From Pseudohongiella sp. (GTDB lineage Bacteria; Pseudomonadota; Gammaproteobacteria; Pseudomonadales; Pseudohongiellaceae), in assembly GCF_011050365.1 (NCBI RefSeq), contig NZ_DRFV01000006.1, positions 157,291 to 221,290 of the forward strand: a stretch of DNA of 64,000 nucleotides. Direction: 5' to 3'. The position numbers and the translations under genes were made by a program. The notes under the pieces were generated by a model. It made no database searches, was not told the DNA's origin, and worked only from the letters and a program-made list of their open reading frames with translations. This document shows, piece by piece, positions 53,145-61,702 of this stretch (positions within the stretch are counted from its first letter, which is position 1; every line of letters starts with the position of its first letter).

Positions 53145-54335
53145 TTACGCTGCAGCTTCCATAACCCGGTCTCGTCCGGCACGTTTGCCCTGATACAGGG
53201 CGTCGTCCGCGCGCCGGATCATATCGCTGATGTTTTCGTCACTCTCGTAGGCCCCGGTCATGGCAAAGGTGGCGGTAATCCGGATGGTCTGGCCATCCTT
53301 GATAATGGCTGCGGCCCGCAACGCCTGACGCATACGTTCGGCAATGGCGACTGCCTGTTGCAGCGTGGTTTCGGGCAGGATGAGGATGAATTCCTCGCCA
53401 CCAAAGCGTCCCAAAATATCGCAGCTACGTAAAGGCTGCTGCAGGGCTTCGGCCACTGCCTTAAGTACCTGGTCGCCGAATTCATGACCGTGCTCGTCAT
53501 TGATGCGCTTGAAATGGTCGAGATCGATCATGCCAAGTGCAAGCGGCGTGCCGTGACGTTTATGCCTGTCGAGTTCGCGGCGGAATAACAGTTCGTATTG
53601 ACGACGGTTGCTCAGACCGGTCAGTGGGTCAGTCAGTGCCTGGCGTTGCAGTTCGGTTTCCAGGACTTTGCGCCGGGCTATTTCTTCTGACAGGGTGTGA
53701 TTGGCGCTTTCGGCGTTCAGTAAGGCCATGAAGGCCTTGCGGTTGCCAGTGTTGATGCGTTGCGCTGCTGCAAAACCTATCGCCACCGGCCAGATTAATA
53801 CCATGTTTACCAATATGATTTCACTAATACTGCTGCCCGCGATTACCAGGTTCAGTGTAACCATGGCAACACCGATGGCGGCTACCAAATTAGTAAGGCC
53901 CAACCGGTTAGGTACAAACACGTATATGCTGAGCAGCATCATCATCATGACTGACAGCCCGAAGACACCGTTAGTGGGCAGGATATAGGGATAAACAAAA
54001 AACAGGGGATAACCGGCAATGGCGACCAGCGTGACCGGCCAGCCCCAGGTTGCCCAGTGTGGTTTTCGCGGGACTATAAATGCCAATGCCAACAGCAGGC
54101 AGACAAAGGCGCTGCGCAATGCAAACAGAGTAAAAAAGCCAGTACTGTTGCCTAACGCCAGCCAGTCTGGCCAGGCAAAAATCAGTAACAGGAAGGCCCA
54201 TATTTTCAGCGTGCGAACAAGGTAAACAGCAGTATCAGACTCGACATGTTTGCTGTAGGCACCCTCAATACCCGGGTCGGAAAACTCGGCATTCCAGCGT
54301 GAAATAGCGTATTTTTTTGTTTTTGTATCGATCAT
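53145..54335 (-). CDS. Membrane diguanylate cyclase (GGDEF domain)
   Basis: 396 aa. Six predicted membrane helices between about 40 and 190 form an integral sensor of no known family. A coiled linker follows (about 200-232), then a GGDEF domain with MIDLDHFKRIND and GGEEF at 312-316. RSCD (303-306) is an intact inhibitory site five residues before it. It should synthesise c-di-GMP with feedback inhibition. The gene is convergent with the acyl-CoA dehydrogenase and stands 55 bases after pilU in the same direction. Confidence 0.92.
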   Translation of the reverse strand: MIDTKTKKYAISRWNAEFSDPGIEGAYSKHVESDTAVYLVRTLKIWAFLLLIFAWPDWLALGNSTGFFTLFALRSAFVCLLLALAFIVPRKPHWATWGWPVTLVAIAGYPLFFVYPYILPTNGVFGLSVMMMMLLSIYVFVPNRLGLTNLVAAIGVAMVTLNLVIAGSSISEIILVNMVLIWPVAIGFAAAQRINTGNRKAFMALLNAESANHTLSEEIARRKVLETELQRQALTDPLTGLSNRRQYELLFRRELDRHKRHGTPLALGMIDLDHFKRINDEHGHEFGDQVLKAVAEALQQPLRSCDILGRFGGEEFILILPETTLQQAVAIAERMRQALRAAAIIKDGQTIRITATFAMTGAYESDENISDMIRRADDALYQGKRAGRDRVMEAAA

Positions 54336-54390
54336 TGCGAAAGTATAGCGGATTGTGCCGGATTTGGCACCGTTGCTGTGGGCAGAGTAA

Positions 54391-55506
54391 TCAATCCTTG
54401 GGACGCAGAGTCAAGCTGGAGTTATCCGCGTCAGCTGTTGATGATGAACCATCGCTCAGCTGTATTTTCAGGCGCAGATTATTTTTGGAATCGGCATTTT
54501 TCAGGGCATCATCCAGCGTAATACGACCCGCCTGATACAACGATAGCAGAGCAGCATCAAAGGTCACCATGCCTTGCTCGGCAGACTTCTCCATGGTTTC
54601 CCGGATATCGTCGATCTTGCCCTGCTTGATCAGGTCACAGACCCTCGGCGTGCCCAGCAGAATTTCGAACGCCGCCGCCCGTTTACCGTCGGAAGACGGT
54701 ATCAGGCGTTGCGAAACCAGGCCGCGCAGGTTCAGTGACAGGTCCAGGAATAGCTGTTTATGTCTTTCTTCCGGAAAGAAATTGATGATACGGTCCAGTG
54801 CCTGGTTGGCGTTGTTGGCATGCAGGGTTGATACACACAGGTGACCGGTTTCAGCGAAGGCGAGGGCGTGTTCCATGGTATCCATGCTGCGAATTTCACC
54901 GATCAGTATAACGTCGGGTGCCTGCCGCAGCGTGTTCTTCAGTGCCGCCCCATAGCTGACCGTGTCCAGCCCGACTTCGCGTTGGCTGATGATGGATTTC
55001 TTGTGTGGGTGGATGAATTCTATGGGGTCCTCGACGGTGATGATATGGCCATCGGAATTCCGGTTGCGATAGTCAATCAGGGCTGCCAGCGATGTGGATT
55101 TACCGGAGCCGGTGGCCCCCACAAACAGCAACAGGCCACGCTTCTCCATGATCAATTGTTGCAGAATGTCTGGTAATCCCAGAGCTTCCGGTTGCGGTAT
55201 CTCGGTTTTTACATGTCTGACCACCATCGCGAGTTGTCCGCGCTGGCGGAAAACGTTGGCACGAAAACGACCAATGCCGGGCTCGGCAATTGCCAGATTG
55301 AGTTCCGGCTCGTGCGTGAACTGTTGTTGCTGATCTGGCGACATGATGGCAAAGGCGGTTGCTTGCACGTCATCGCCGCTCAAGGGATGGTCATCAAGCG
55401 CCTTGATATGACCGAAGGTTTTGATCATGGGGGCCGCATCAGCGGTCAGAAACAGATCAGAGGCTTCCTGTGCCACCATCGCCTTTAACATATCCTTGAA
55501 TAGCAT
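54391..55506 (-). CDS. pilU: Type IV pilus retraction ATPase PilU
   Basis: 371 aa from the ATG at 55506 (MLFKDMLKAMV); the longer frame to 55572 overlaps pyrB. Walker A GATGSGKST at 130-138; Asp and His boxes (ITVEDPIEFIH, TLRQAPDVILIGEIRSMDTMEHALAFAETGHLCVSTLHANNANQALDR split over two motifs). The C-terminal EKSAEQGMVTFDAALLSLYQAG and ALKNADSKNNLRL is PilU rather than PilT. PilU works with PilT at the inner-membrane base of the pilus to pull in the fibre under load. PilT is not next to it here. Confidence 0.93.
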   Translation of the reverse strand: MLFKDMLKAMVAQEASDLFLTADAAPMIKTFGHIKALDDHPLSGDDVQATAFAIMSPDQQQQFTHEPELNLAIAEPGIGRFRANVFRQRGQLAMVVRHVKTEIPQPEALGLPDILQQLIMEKRGLLLFVGATGSGKSTSLAALIDYRNRNSDGHIITVEDPIEFIHPHKKSIISQREVGLDTVSYGAALKNTLRQAPDVILIGEIRSMDTMEHALAFAETGHLCVSTLHANNANQALDRIINFFPEERHKQLFLDLSLNLRGLVSQRLIPSSDGKRAAAFEILLGTPRVCDLIKQGKIDDIRETMEKSAEQGMVTFDAALLSLYQAGRITLDDALKNADSKNNLRLKIQLSDGSSSTADADNSSLTLRPKD

Positions 55507-55547
55507 TTTTGTGCTCCGGATCCGGGGGTTGTGTGCCTGGGCGACAA

Positions 55548-56561
55548 TCAGAATCGTCGTTCGGTGTACCAATTGACTTCGCGCGACGACTTGTCGATCT
55601 GCTCACTGACATCCAGCGTCAGGGCAAACAAGGCCATACGAACCAGTACGCCGTTGTCAGTCTGGCGGAAAATGGCCAGACTTGGATGCTGGTTAAGGTC
55701 GTTATCCAGTTCATTGGCGTCTTCACGGGAGTCACGGGGCAGGGGGTGCATGATGACCGTGTTGGGCTGGCAATACTGGGTGTAAATGGACCGGTTCAGA
55801 CGGAAGCGGCCGCGGTACAGGTCGGCTTCCGGTTTGCTGGCAAAACGCTCCTCCTGAATTCGGGTCAGGTAAACGATGTCGTTGCTGACCAGGCCGGTTT
55901 CCATGTCTTCCGTTTCGACTACTTCATGACCGCGCTGTCGCAGATGCTCAACGATGGTGTCTGGCATGGCGAGCTCTTTGGGCGATATCAGGGTAAATTT
56001 GACTTTCTCGTAAAGACTGACCAGCTTTGACAGCGAGTGCACGGTCCGGCCATGTTTGAGGTCGCCTATCATGGCGATATGCATGCCATCGATGTTCTGC
56101 TGCCGCGACTTCAGCTCTTTTTTGATGGTGTACAGGTCGAGCAACGCCTGGCTGGGATGCTCATTGGGGCCATCACCGGCATTCAACACCGGTACCCGAC
56201 TGGCCCTGGCAAATTCCGCGACCGACCCTGCCTGTGGATGGCGCATGACAATGATGTCGCTGTAGCCGCTCATGACCCTGCCGGTGTCATACAGGGACTC
56301 GCCTTTGGTCAGCGAGCTGGCTTTGATGTCAGTGGTCTCCCTGACCTCGCCACCCAACAGGTTAAAGGCACAGCCAAAACTGACCCGGGTGCGGGTGCTG
56401 GGCTCAAAGAACATATTCCCCATGATTGCGCCGTCCAGTACCTTGGTCATGCGCTCCCGATGCGCATAGGGTCTCATACTGTCAGCCACCTCGAAGATCC
56501 GCTCCACATCCGCTCGCTCGAACTGGGTAACGCTGAGTATGTGGGCTCCGGGGAAACGCAT
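55548..56561 (-). CDS. pyrB: Aspartate carbamoyltransferase catalytic subunit
   Basis: 337 aa. Carbamoyl-phosphate motif STRTR at 55-59 preceded by FFEPS; HPSQALLDLYTI; HPLPRD near 273. The first committed step of pyrimidine synthesis. No pyrI (regulatory subunit) or inactive pyrC' gene adjoins it, although in pseudomonads pyrB is followed by pyrC'. GGAAGGA lies eight bases before the ATG. Proximity of pilU and pyrB recalls the pseudomonad pilT-pilU-pyrC'-pyrB region in condensed form. Confidence 0.95.
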   Translation of the reverse strand: MRFPGAHILSVTQFERADVERIFEVADSMRPYAHRERMTKVLDGAIMGNMFFEPSTRTRVSFGCAFNLLGGEVRETTDIKASSLTKGESLYDTGRVMSGYSDIIVMRHPQAGSVAEFARASRVPVLNAGDGPNEHPSQALLDLYTIKKELKSRQQNIDGMHIAMIGDLKHGRTVHSLSKLVSLYEKVKFTLISPKELAMPDTIVEHLRQRGHEVVETEDMETGLVSNDIVYLTRIQEERFASKPEADLYRGRFRLNRSIYTQYCQPNTVIMHPLPRDSREDANELDNDLNQHPSLAIFRQTDNGVLVRMALFALTLDVSEQIDKSSREVNWYTERRF

Positions 56562-56655
56562 AAGGTTGATCCTTCCATATCACTGTGACAGATGGTGCAA
56601 ATAGTACACTATCTGGGCAATAGCCGCCGAATGCTGTGGTAAAAATTCTCTATGT

Positions 56656-56661
56656 TATAGT
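56656..56661 (+). promoter_or_regulatory. Extended -10 promoter element of sbcB
   Basis: TGTTATAGT: TATAGT preceded by the TG of an extended -10 (56653-56654). No good -35. Predicted transcript start about 40 bases before the ATG at 56708. Confidence 0.45.
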
Positions 56662-56707
56662 CGGGACTTTCTGCGTGGCGACACGCGTTGACGAAATAGG
56701 TGGTGTG

Positions 56708-58177
56708 ATGGCGGGCGAGGATAAGGCAGCAACAATATACTGGCACGACTACGAGGCGTTTGGTGCTGATGCGCGGCGCGACCGGGCGTCCCAGTTTGCT
56801 GGTATCCGCACTGACACTGAGTTGAATGAAGTCGAGGCGCCGCTGGTTATTTATTGTCAGCCGGCAGTTGATATGCTGCCGCATCCCCAGGCCTGCCTGA
56901 TAACCGGCATCACCCCGCAACAGGCCCGCAAACGCGGTCTGCCGGAGGCCGAATTTATTCGTCAGATACATGAGCAATTCGCCCGTCCGCAAACCTGTGT
57001 TGCTGGTTTTAACAGTATTCGCTTTGATGATGAACTGACCCGTCAGTTGCTGTACCGCAATTTTTATGACGCTTACGAACGGGAGTGGAAAAACGGTAAC
57101 TCGCGCTGGGATATCATAGATGTGGTGCGATTGTGTTATGCCTTGCGACCTGACGGTATCGTCTGGCCGGAAAAAGAAGACGGCACCGTGTCGTTTCGAC
57201 TGGAAGCGCTCAGCGCTGCCAACGGTATCAGCCATCAGGACGCCCACGACGCGTTGTCCGATGTGCGGGCCACCATCGCGGTGGCAAAACTGGTGAAAAC
57301 CCGGCAACCACGATTGTATGACTATGCGTTTGCACTGCGAAGTAAACACCGGGTAAATGAGTTGCTCGACGTTGCCGCACACACGCCGGTACTGCATATT
57401 TCATCCATGTACCCGGCACGCATGGGTTGCCTTGCGCTGACCATGCCATTGGCCATGCATCCGGTGGACAGTAACGGTGTACTGCTTTATGACCTCCGTA
57501 CGGATCCCACACCGTGGCTGGACATGACAACAGAGCAGCTTCGGCAAAGTCTGTTCAGGTCGCGCGCCGAGCTGGTCGATGGCGAAGAGCGGCTGCCGGT
57601 GAAAGTGCTGCATGCAAACCGATGTCCGATGCTGGCATCACCTGCGGCGCTGGCTGCAAACAGGGCGCAGCAGCTGCAGATTGATATGGCGCAGTCGCGA
57701 GCGCACTGGCAGATTATTCATGCCCGACCGGACTTCATTGCCAGAGTAAGTGAAGCCTTTGCCGCGCGACCTGATTTCGAGGCACTGACCGACCCTGATT
57801 TCATGTTGTATGCGGGCGGTTTCTTCAGTGCCGCAGACAAGCGTCTGATGACCAGAGTGCGTCAGATGAGCGCCCAGGATCTGGCATCGGAATCCGCCCA
57901 ATTGGCGTCAGCATTTAGCGATAGCCGCTTGCCCGAGATGCTGTTCCGGTATCGGGCGCGCAACTACCCCCAGTCGCTGACCGCGCCGGAACAGCAAGCC
58001 TGGCGTGAATTCTGCCACCAGCGGCTGACAAGGGGCTCCGATGTGCCGGGAGCCGGACCCGACCTGGCAAGCTATGATGAATGGCTGGCAAAATTGCGGG
58101 AAAGCGCTGCCGGTGACACCCAGGAAGGCATGTTGCAAGATCTGCAGCAGTGGCGTGACGAGGTTTGCCAGCTCTGA
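56708..58177 (+). CDS. sbcB: Exodeoxyribonuclease I
   Basis: 489 aa from the ATG at 56708 (AGGTGG upstream), close to the 475 aa of E. coli ExoI. DEDDh exonuclease: D14 and E16 in YWHDYEAFG, Asp of FNSIRFDDE, and His/Asp of AHDALSDVRAT. SH3-like and C-terminal helical domains follow. It degrades single-stranded DNA 3' to 5' in recombination, mismatch repair and fork processing, and binds the SSB tail. The Thr of the usual HDYETFG is Ala here. Divergent from pyrB. Confidence 0.94.
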   Translation: MAGEDKAATIYWHDYEAFGADARRDRASQFAGIRTDTELNEVEAPLVIYCQPAVDMLPHPQACLITGITPQQARKRGLPEAEFIRQIHEQFARPQTCVAGFNSIRFDDELTRQLLYRNFYDAYEREWKNGNSRWDIIDVVRLCYALRPDGIVWPEKEDGTVSFRLEALSAANGISHQDAHDALSDVRATIAVAKLVKTRQPRLYDYAFALRSKHRVNELLDVAAHTPVLHISSMYPARMGCLALTMPLAMHPVDSNGVLLYDLRTDPTPWLDMTTEQLRQSLFRSRAELVDGEERLPVKVLHANRCPMLASPAALAANRAQQLQIDMAQSRAHWQIIHARPDFIARVSEAFAARPDFEALTDPDFMLYAGGFFSAADKRLMTRVRQMSAQDLASESAQLASAFSDSRLPEMLFRYRARNYPQSLTAPEQQAWREFCHQRLTRGSDVPGAGPDLASYDEWLAKLRESAAGDTQEGMLQDLQQWRDEVCQL

Positions 58178-58193
58178 TGAAAATGGTTAGAAT
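58165..58193 (+). promoter_or_regulatory. Candidate promoter of the acyltransferase gene
   Basis: TTGCCA (58165-58170) and TAGAAT (58188-58193) with a 17-base spacer; the -35 lies inside the end of sbcB. Leader about 70 bases. Confidence 0.5.
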
Positions 58194-58265
58194 CGCGCGC
58201 AATTCGTTCCCCGAGCGATGTTGATAAGTTGTTGTCGAGCCCCATCCACTACCGGTTTGTAATTA

Positions 58266-59426
58266 ATGGATCCATTCAAGGACATCAGGCCATACCATGA
58301 CGAAGAAATTCGACCGGTATTGGACGCATTGCTGAAAGACCGCGATTTCATCCGCAGTATTGCCAGTTTCAGCCATCCGACGTGGTATCGCTGGGTGCCG
58401 TCGTTATTGGCGGCGTTGACACAGCGACGCTTGACCGCCCAGTTAAAAGATGTCGACAGTGTCAAATCCATGCAGGATGTCATCGCCGGCTACATGGATC
58501 AGATGATTGAGCGCACGACTTCGCGTCTGACCAACAGTGGCCTGGAAAAACTGTCGCACGATAAGTCCTATCTGTTTATCAGCAATCACCGTGACATTGC
58601 CATGGATCCGGCGTTTGTAAATTACATGCTGTACCACGCCGGTTTCGACACCCTGTACATTGCCATCGGTGACAATCTGCTTAAACGTCCATTTGTCACA
58701 GACCTGATGCGGCTGAACAAGAGTTTTATTGTGAAACGCTCACTGAAAGGGCGGGAGTTGTTGAAATCGTCGAAACAGTTGTCTGAATATATCCATCACT
58801 GCATAGAGATCAACCGCAATGTCTGGATTGCACAACGCGAAGGGCGGGCGAAGGATGGCGTTGATCGCACCGACACCGCTCTGCTGAAGATGCTGGGTAT
58901 GGCACGCCGGCCCGCAGCACTCGGCGATGCCTTGCAGGCTTTGCATATCGTGCCGGTGTCAATTTCCTACGAGTATGATCCCTGTGATGCGCTTAAAGGT
59001 GACGAGCTGCACCAGAAGCTGGAGACCGGCTCCTACCAAAAGGATGAGCAAAGCGACATTAACAGTATCGTCACCGGCATGGTTGGGTTTAAAGGACATG
59101 TGCATGTCGCGTTTGGAGATGAGCTGACGCTGGATGCGGACATGGATGATGAGGCGATCGCGGCGCAGATTGATGGCCAGGTGATCAACAATTATCTACT
59201 GCAGCAAACCAATTTGCTGGCCTTGCAGCAATTACAGCATGAATCGCCTGAGTCAGTCCCGCCATTATCCGGCGAAGGCAGCCAGGTGCTCGCAGAGTTG
59301 CAGGTAGACCCGGCCACGGCAGAGAAGTTCAATGCGCGCCTGAGCAGCATGTCCCCGGGAGCCCGGCACCATGTGCGCCTGATGTATGCCAATCCCGTCA
59401 TAAGCCGGTTCGCTGACCGGCGATAG
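58266..59426 (+). CDS. PlsC/PlsB-like glycerolipid acyltransferase
   Basis: 386 aa. Acyltransferase motif I reads FISNHRDIAMD (N107, H108, D114), with one residue more between His and the last Asp than the classic NHxxxxD; HRD itself supplies a closer Asp. IVKRS is motif II-like, and WIAQREGRAKDGVD is motif III (E/RGxR type). It probably acylates 1-acyl-glycerol-3-phosphate or a related lysophospholipid at the inner membrane; a longer C-terminal part (about 250-386) is not assigned. Convergent with the DUF349 gene, 13 bases apart. Confidence 0.82.
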   Translation: MDPFKDIRPYHDEEIRPVLDALLKDRDFIRSIASFSHPTWYRWVPSLLAALTQRRLTAQLKDVDSVKSMQDVIAGYMDQMIERTTSRLTNSGLEKLSHDKSYLFISNHRDIAMDPAFVNYMLYHAGFDTLYIAIGDNLLKRPFVTDLMRLNKSFIVKRSLKGRELLKSSKQLSEYIHHCIEINRNVWIAQREGRAKDGVDRTDTALLKMLGMARRPAALGDALQALHIVPVSISYEYDPCDALKGDELHQKLETGSYQKDEQSDINSIVTGMVGFKGHVHVAFGDELTLDADMDDEAIAAQIDGQVINNYLLQQTNLLALQQLQHESPESVPPLSGEGSQVLAELQVDPATAEKFNARLSSMSPGARHHVRLMYANPVISRFADRR

Positions 59427-59439
59427 ACAGATTGCCGGG

Positions 59440-61599
59440 TCAGATTTTCTGACGGATGTGCTGGAGCCGGTTTTGCAGTGTACTGCGGGCGAGTGGCAGC
59501 AGGGGGCCAAGACAAAGGAATTCCATCTCGGTCTCTTGCATCTGTTGCACCTTGTCTTTTTGCGTCAATGGCATGCGCCCCAGGCCACGCTGGAGTTGAT
59601 TGAGCTGCTGCTGCATGCGAATGGCCTTGTCGGCTGCGGGTGTGTCGGCGCCACTCATGATTTCAGCGGCTACACATAATTCCCGTGCCCTGGTTTCCTG
59701 CTTTGCTGCCATGGCCGGCCAGTCAGCCGGTTTCTGCAGGTTTTGCAATAACTGGCGAAAACGTTTTTTCATTGCCTGTTCAATCTCTGCGTTGGCAATA
59801 GTGTCCAGTTCGCTCCAGGTCTGTTCCAGCGTAGCACTGGAAATATCCGGTACACTTCCTGTCAGCAAGGTTTCTTCATGCACCTGACATAGCTCGGCTT
59901 TGGCCTGCACCTGTTGCATTAACTGCAATACCTTCTTGTCCGGCGTCGTTCGCAGCCTTGCCTCGTACTTACGGCTCAACTGATTGAACTGATCCTGTAG
60001 CGCTTTGCGCTCGGCCTTCATGTCAGGAGTCAGAGCCGCACGAAATTCCCGGGCCAGGGTATTGAACTGGCTGCGCGATTGACTGAACTCTTCGTCAGTC
60101 AGGCTGAGCAGAGCGGCAATCTTGCTGAGAATGTCGCGTGCTGCCGAAGACACCTGGCGCTGCTGCTGTTTCTGTTCCTTGCTGACAGCGTCGCGGCGTT
60201 CAAACAGGGCATCACACGCAGCACGGAAATCAGTCCACAGCTTACGATCGTCCTTGAATGAACCGGCACCCAGCGCTTTCCAGTCCTGTTGCAGGGTTTT
60301 TGCCTGCTGAATGGCTGCCTGCAAATCGTCCTGTGCCAGCAGTGCCTGGGCCTGGTCGATCAATGCCTGCTTCTGTGCATTGTGCGCCTGCAGCGCCTGG
60401 CGCTTTTTCTGGCGCAGATCGCTAAGTACAGTGTTAAAGCGTTTTTGCAGATTCTTGATTTTTGCCTGTGCCACCGGTGCGTATTTTTTCCAGTCTTCAC
60501 GCGCCTGGTTTTCCAGCTTGGATACTTCCGCCAGATTGACATCGTTTTCGTCCATGGTGGCGGCGTACGCTTCAAGCTGTTCGCAAATATTATTACGGGC
60601 GATGAGATTGGCGGCCTGTTTTTCCTTGCGTTCCTTGAAGTAAACCTTGCAAGGCTCAAACGCAACCTTGGCCAGTTCACTGAACCGGGTCCACAGGTCG
60701 TCGTTGGCATCGGAGTGGCCGAGCAACTTCCATTCATCCTGCAGTGCGCGAATCAGTTTGGCTTTCTGTGGCGGCGATGACTCGTCGGTAGTCAAGGCCT
60801 CCATTTTGTCAATTAGCTCTTTTTTCTTTTCCGAAGAAGCGAATTTTTTCCAGTCCAGCAGTTTGTTCAGTTCCGGTTTCAGGGGAGCCAGTTGCGCCTG
60901 CAGGCGTTCCTGTTCCTCGCTTGCCAGCCGCTTGATGGTGTTCTGACTGCGGTCCCATAAACTTTGCGCTTCGCTGACCCGGCCCTCGCTGATGTGCGCA
61001 GTCATGGTGATGACCGACTGCTCGACCTCTCTGATCAGTTTTTGCTGCCAGTCCTGATGTTCTGCAATCAGCGTCTGCAGTTGTGTAGCAACCCTGGCCA
61101 GATCTTCATCCGCCTGCGGCAGCGAAGGAGTTCCGGTCTCACTTTCCGATGCCTGCAAACGCTCCAGTCTTTTCTGTAATGACAGCAGAGTAGGCAAATC
61201 CTTGTAGGAAGTGGCTGCGGCTGCTTTCTGCAGTTTCTCCTGCTCCGACAGTTTAACGACCGGGGGCGACTGGGGGGCCGACTCGGCGCCAGCGTCTTCG
61301 GCAGCTTCGCTACCGGCTGATGCTTTGCTACCGCCTGTTTCTGTGCTACCGGCAGTGGCTTCCGCGCTGTCGCTGGTGGCAGCGCTTGCTGTGTCCGCCG
61401 GCGATTCACTGCTACCGGATTGTCGCTCATGGGCTTCATCGGGTTGGGGGCGAGCGGGGGGCTCGTTGGGGGCGGCATTCTGCGTCTCTGACGACTGATC
61501 CACTGATTCAGCCACTGATTCGTCGATGGCGGGCTGCTCTGCTTCTGCTGGTTTCTGCTGCACGGCTTCAGTCGTTTCCGGTGTTGTTGACGATGTCAT
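59440..61599 (-). CDS. DUF349 repeat coiled-coil protein
   Basis: 719 aa. Residues 1-115 are low complexity, rich in Glu, Ala, Ser and Thr with many acidic positions, probably disordered. From about 130 on the protein is almost wholly helical and strongly coiled-coil, with recurring DUF349 units marked by W-K: ELNKLLDWKKFASSEKKKEL, LQDEWKLLGHSDANDDLW, AREDWKKYAPVAQAKI, LQQDWKALGAGSFKDDRKLW. DUF349 proteins occur across gammaproteobacteria; their function is not established. No signal peptide. Divergent from dinG with overlapping promoters. Confidence 0.85.
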   Translation of the reverse strand: MTSSTTPETTEAVQQKPAEAEQPAIDESVAESVDQSSETQNAAPNEPPARPQPDEAHERQSGSSESPADTASAATSDSAEATAGSTETGGSKASAGSEAAEDAGAESAPQSPPVVKLSEQEKLQKAAAATSYKDLPTLLSLQKRLERLQASESETGTPSLPQADEDLARVATQLQTLIAEHQDWQQKLIREVEQSVITMTAHISEGRVSEAQSLWDRSQNTIKRLASEEQERLQAQLAPLKPELNKLLDWKKFASSEKKKELIDKMEALTTDESSPPQKAKLIRALQDEWKLLGHSDANDDLWTRFSELAKVAFEPCKVYFKERKEKQAANLIARNNICEQLEAYAATMDENDVNLAEVSKLENQAREDWKKYAPVAQAKIKNLQKRFNTVLSDLRQKKRQALQAHNAQKQALIDQAQALLAQDDLQAAIQQAKTLQQDWKALGAGSFKDDRKLWTDFRAACDALFERRDAVSKEQKQQQRQVSSAARDILSKIAALLSLTDEEFSQSRSQFNTLAREFRAALTPDMKAERKALQDQFNQLSRKYEARLRTTPDKKVLQLMQQVQAKAELCQVHEETLLTGSVPDISSATLEQTWSELDTIANAEIEQAMKKRFRQLLQNLQKPADWPAMAAKQETRARELCVAAEIMSGADTPAADKAIRMQQQLNQLQRGLGRMPLTQKDKVQQMQETEMEFLCLGPLLPLARSTLQNRLQHIRQKI

Positions 61600-61627
61600 A
61601 GATTACTGCTCTCCCTACTCGGCCACG

Positions 61628-61657
61628 TATAATAACAGACAGGTGCTATAATCACAG
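61628..61657. promoter_or_regulatory. Overlapping divergent promoters of dinG and the DUF349 gene
   Basis: Plus strand: extended -10 TGCTATAAT (TATAAT 61647-61652) for dinG, start near 61659. Minus strand: TGTTATTAT (TATTAT 61629-61634) for the DUF349 gene. Both are extended -10 types with poor -35 boxes. No LexA box (CTGT-N8-ACAG) is evident, unlike E. coli dinG. Confidence 0.5.
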
Positions 61658-61702
61658 CAGAGTCTTTAAACGCACCATCCGCACACGCATCAGGCCAGAT
61701 TT

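Noticed and set aside
56609..57397. Minus-strand open frame of 262 codons opposite the start of sbcB
   Set aside because: Antisense to the DEDDh exonuclease domain, no recognisable family.
61628..61702. LexA box upstream of dinG
   Set aside because: ACAGACAGG and CACAGCAG fragments do not form CTGT-N8-ACAG.
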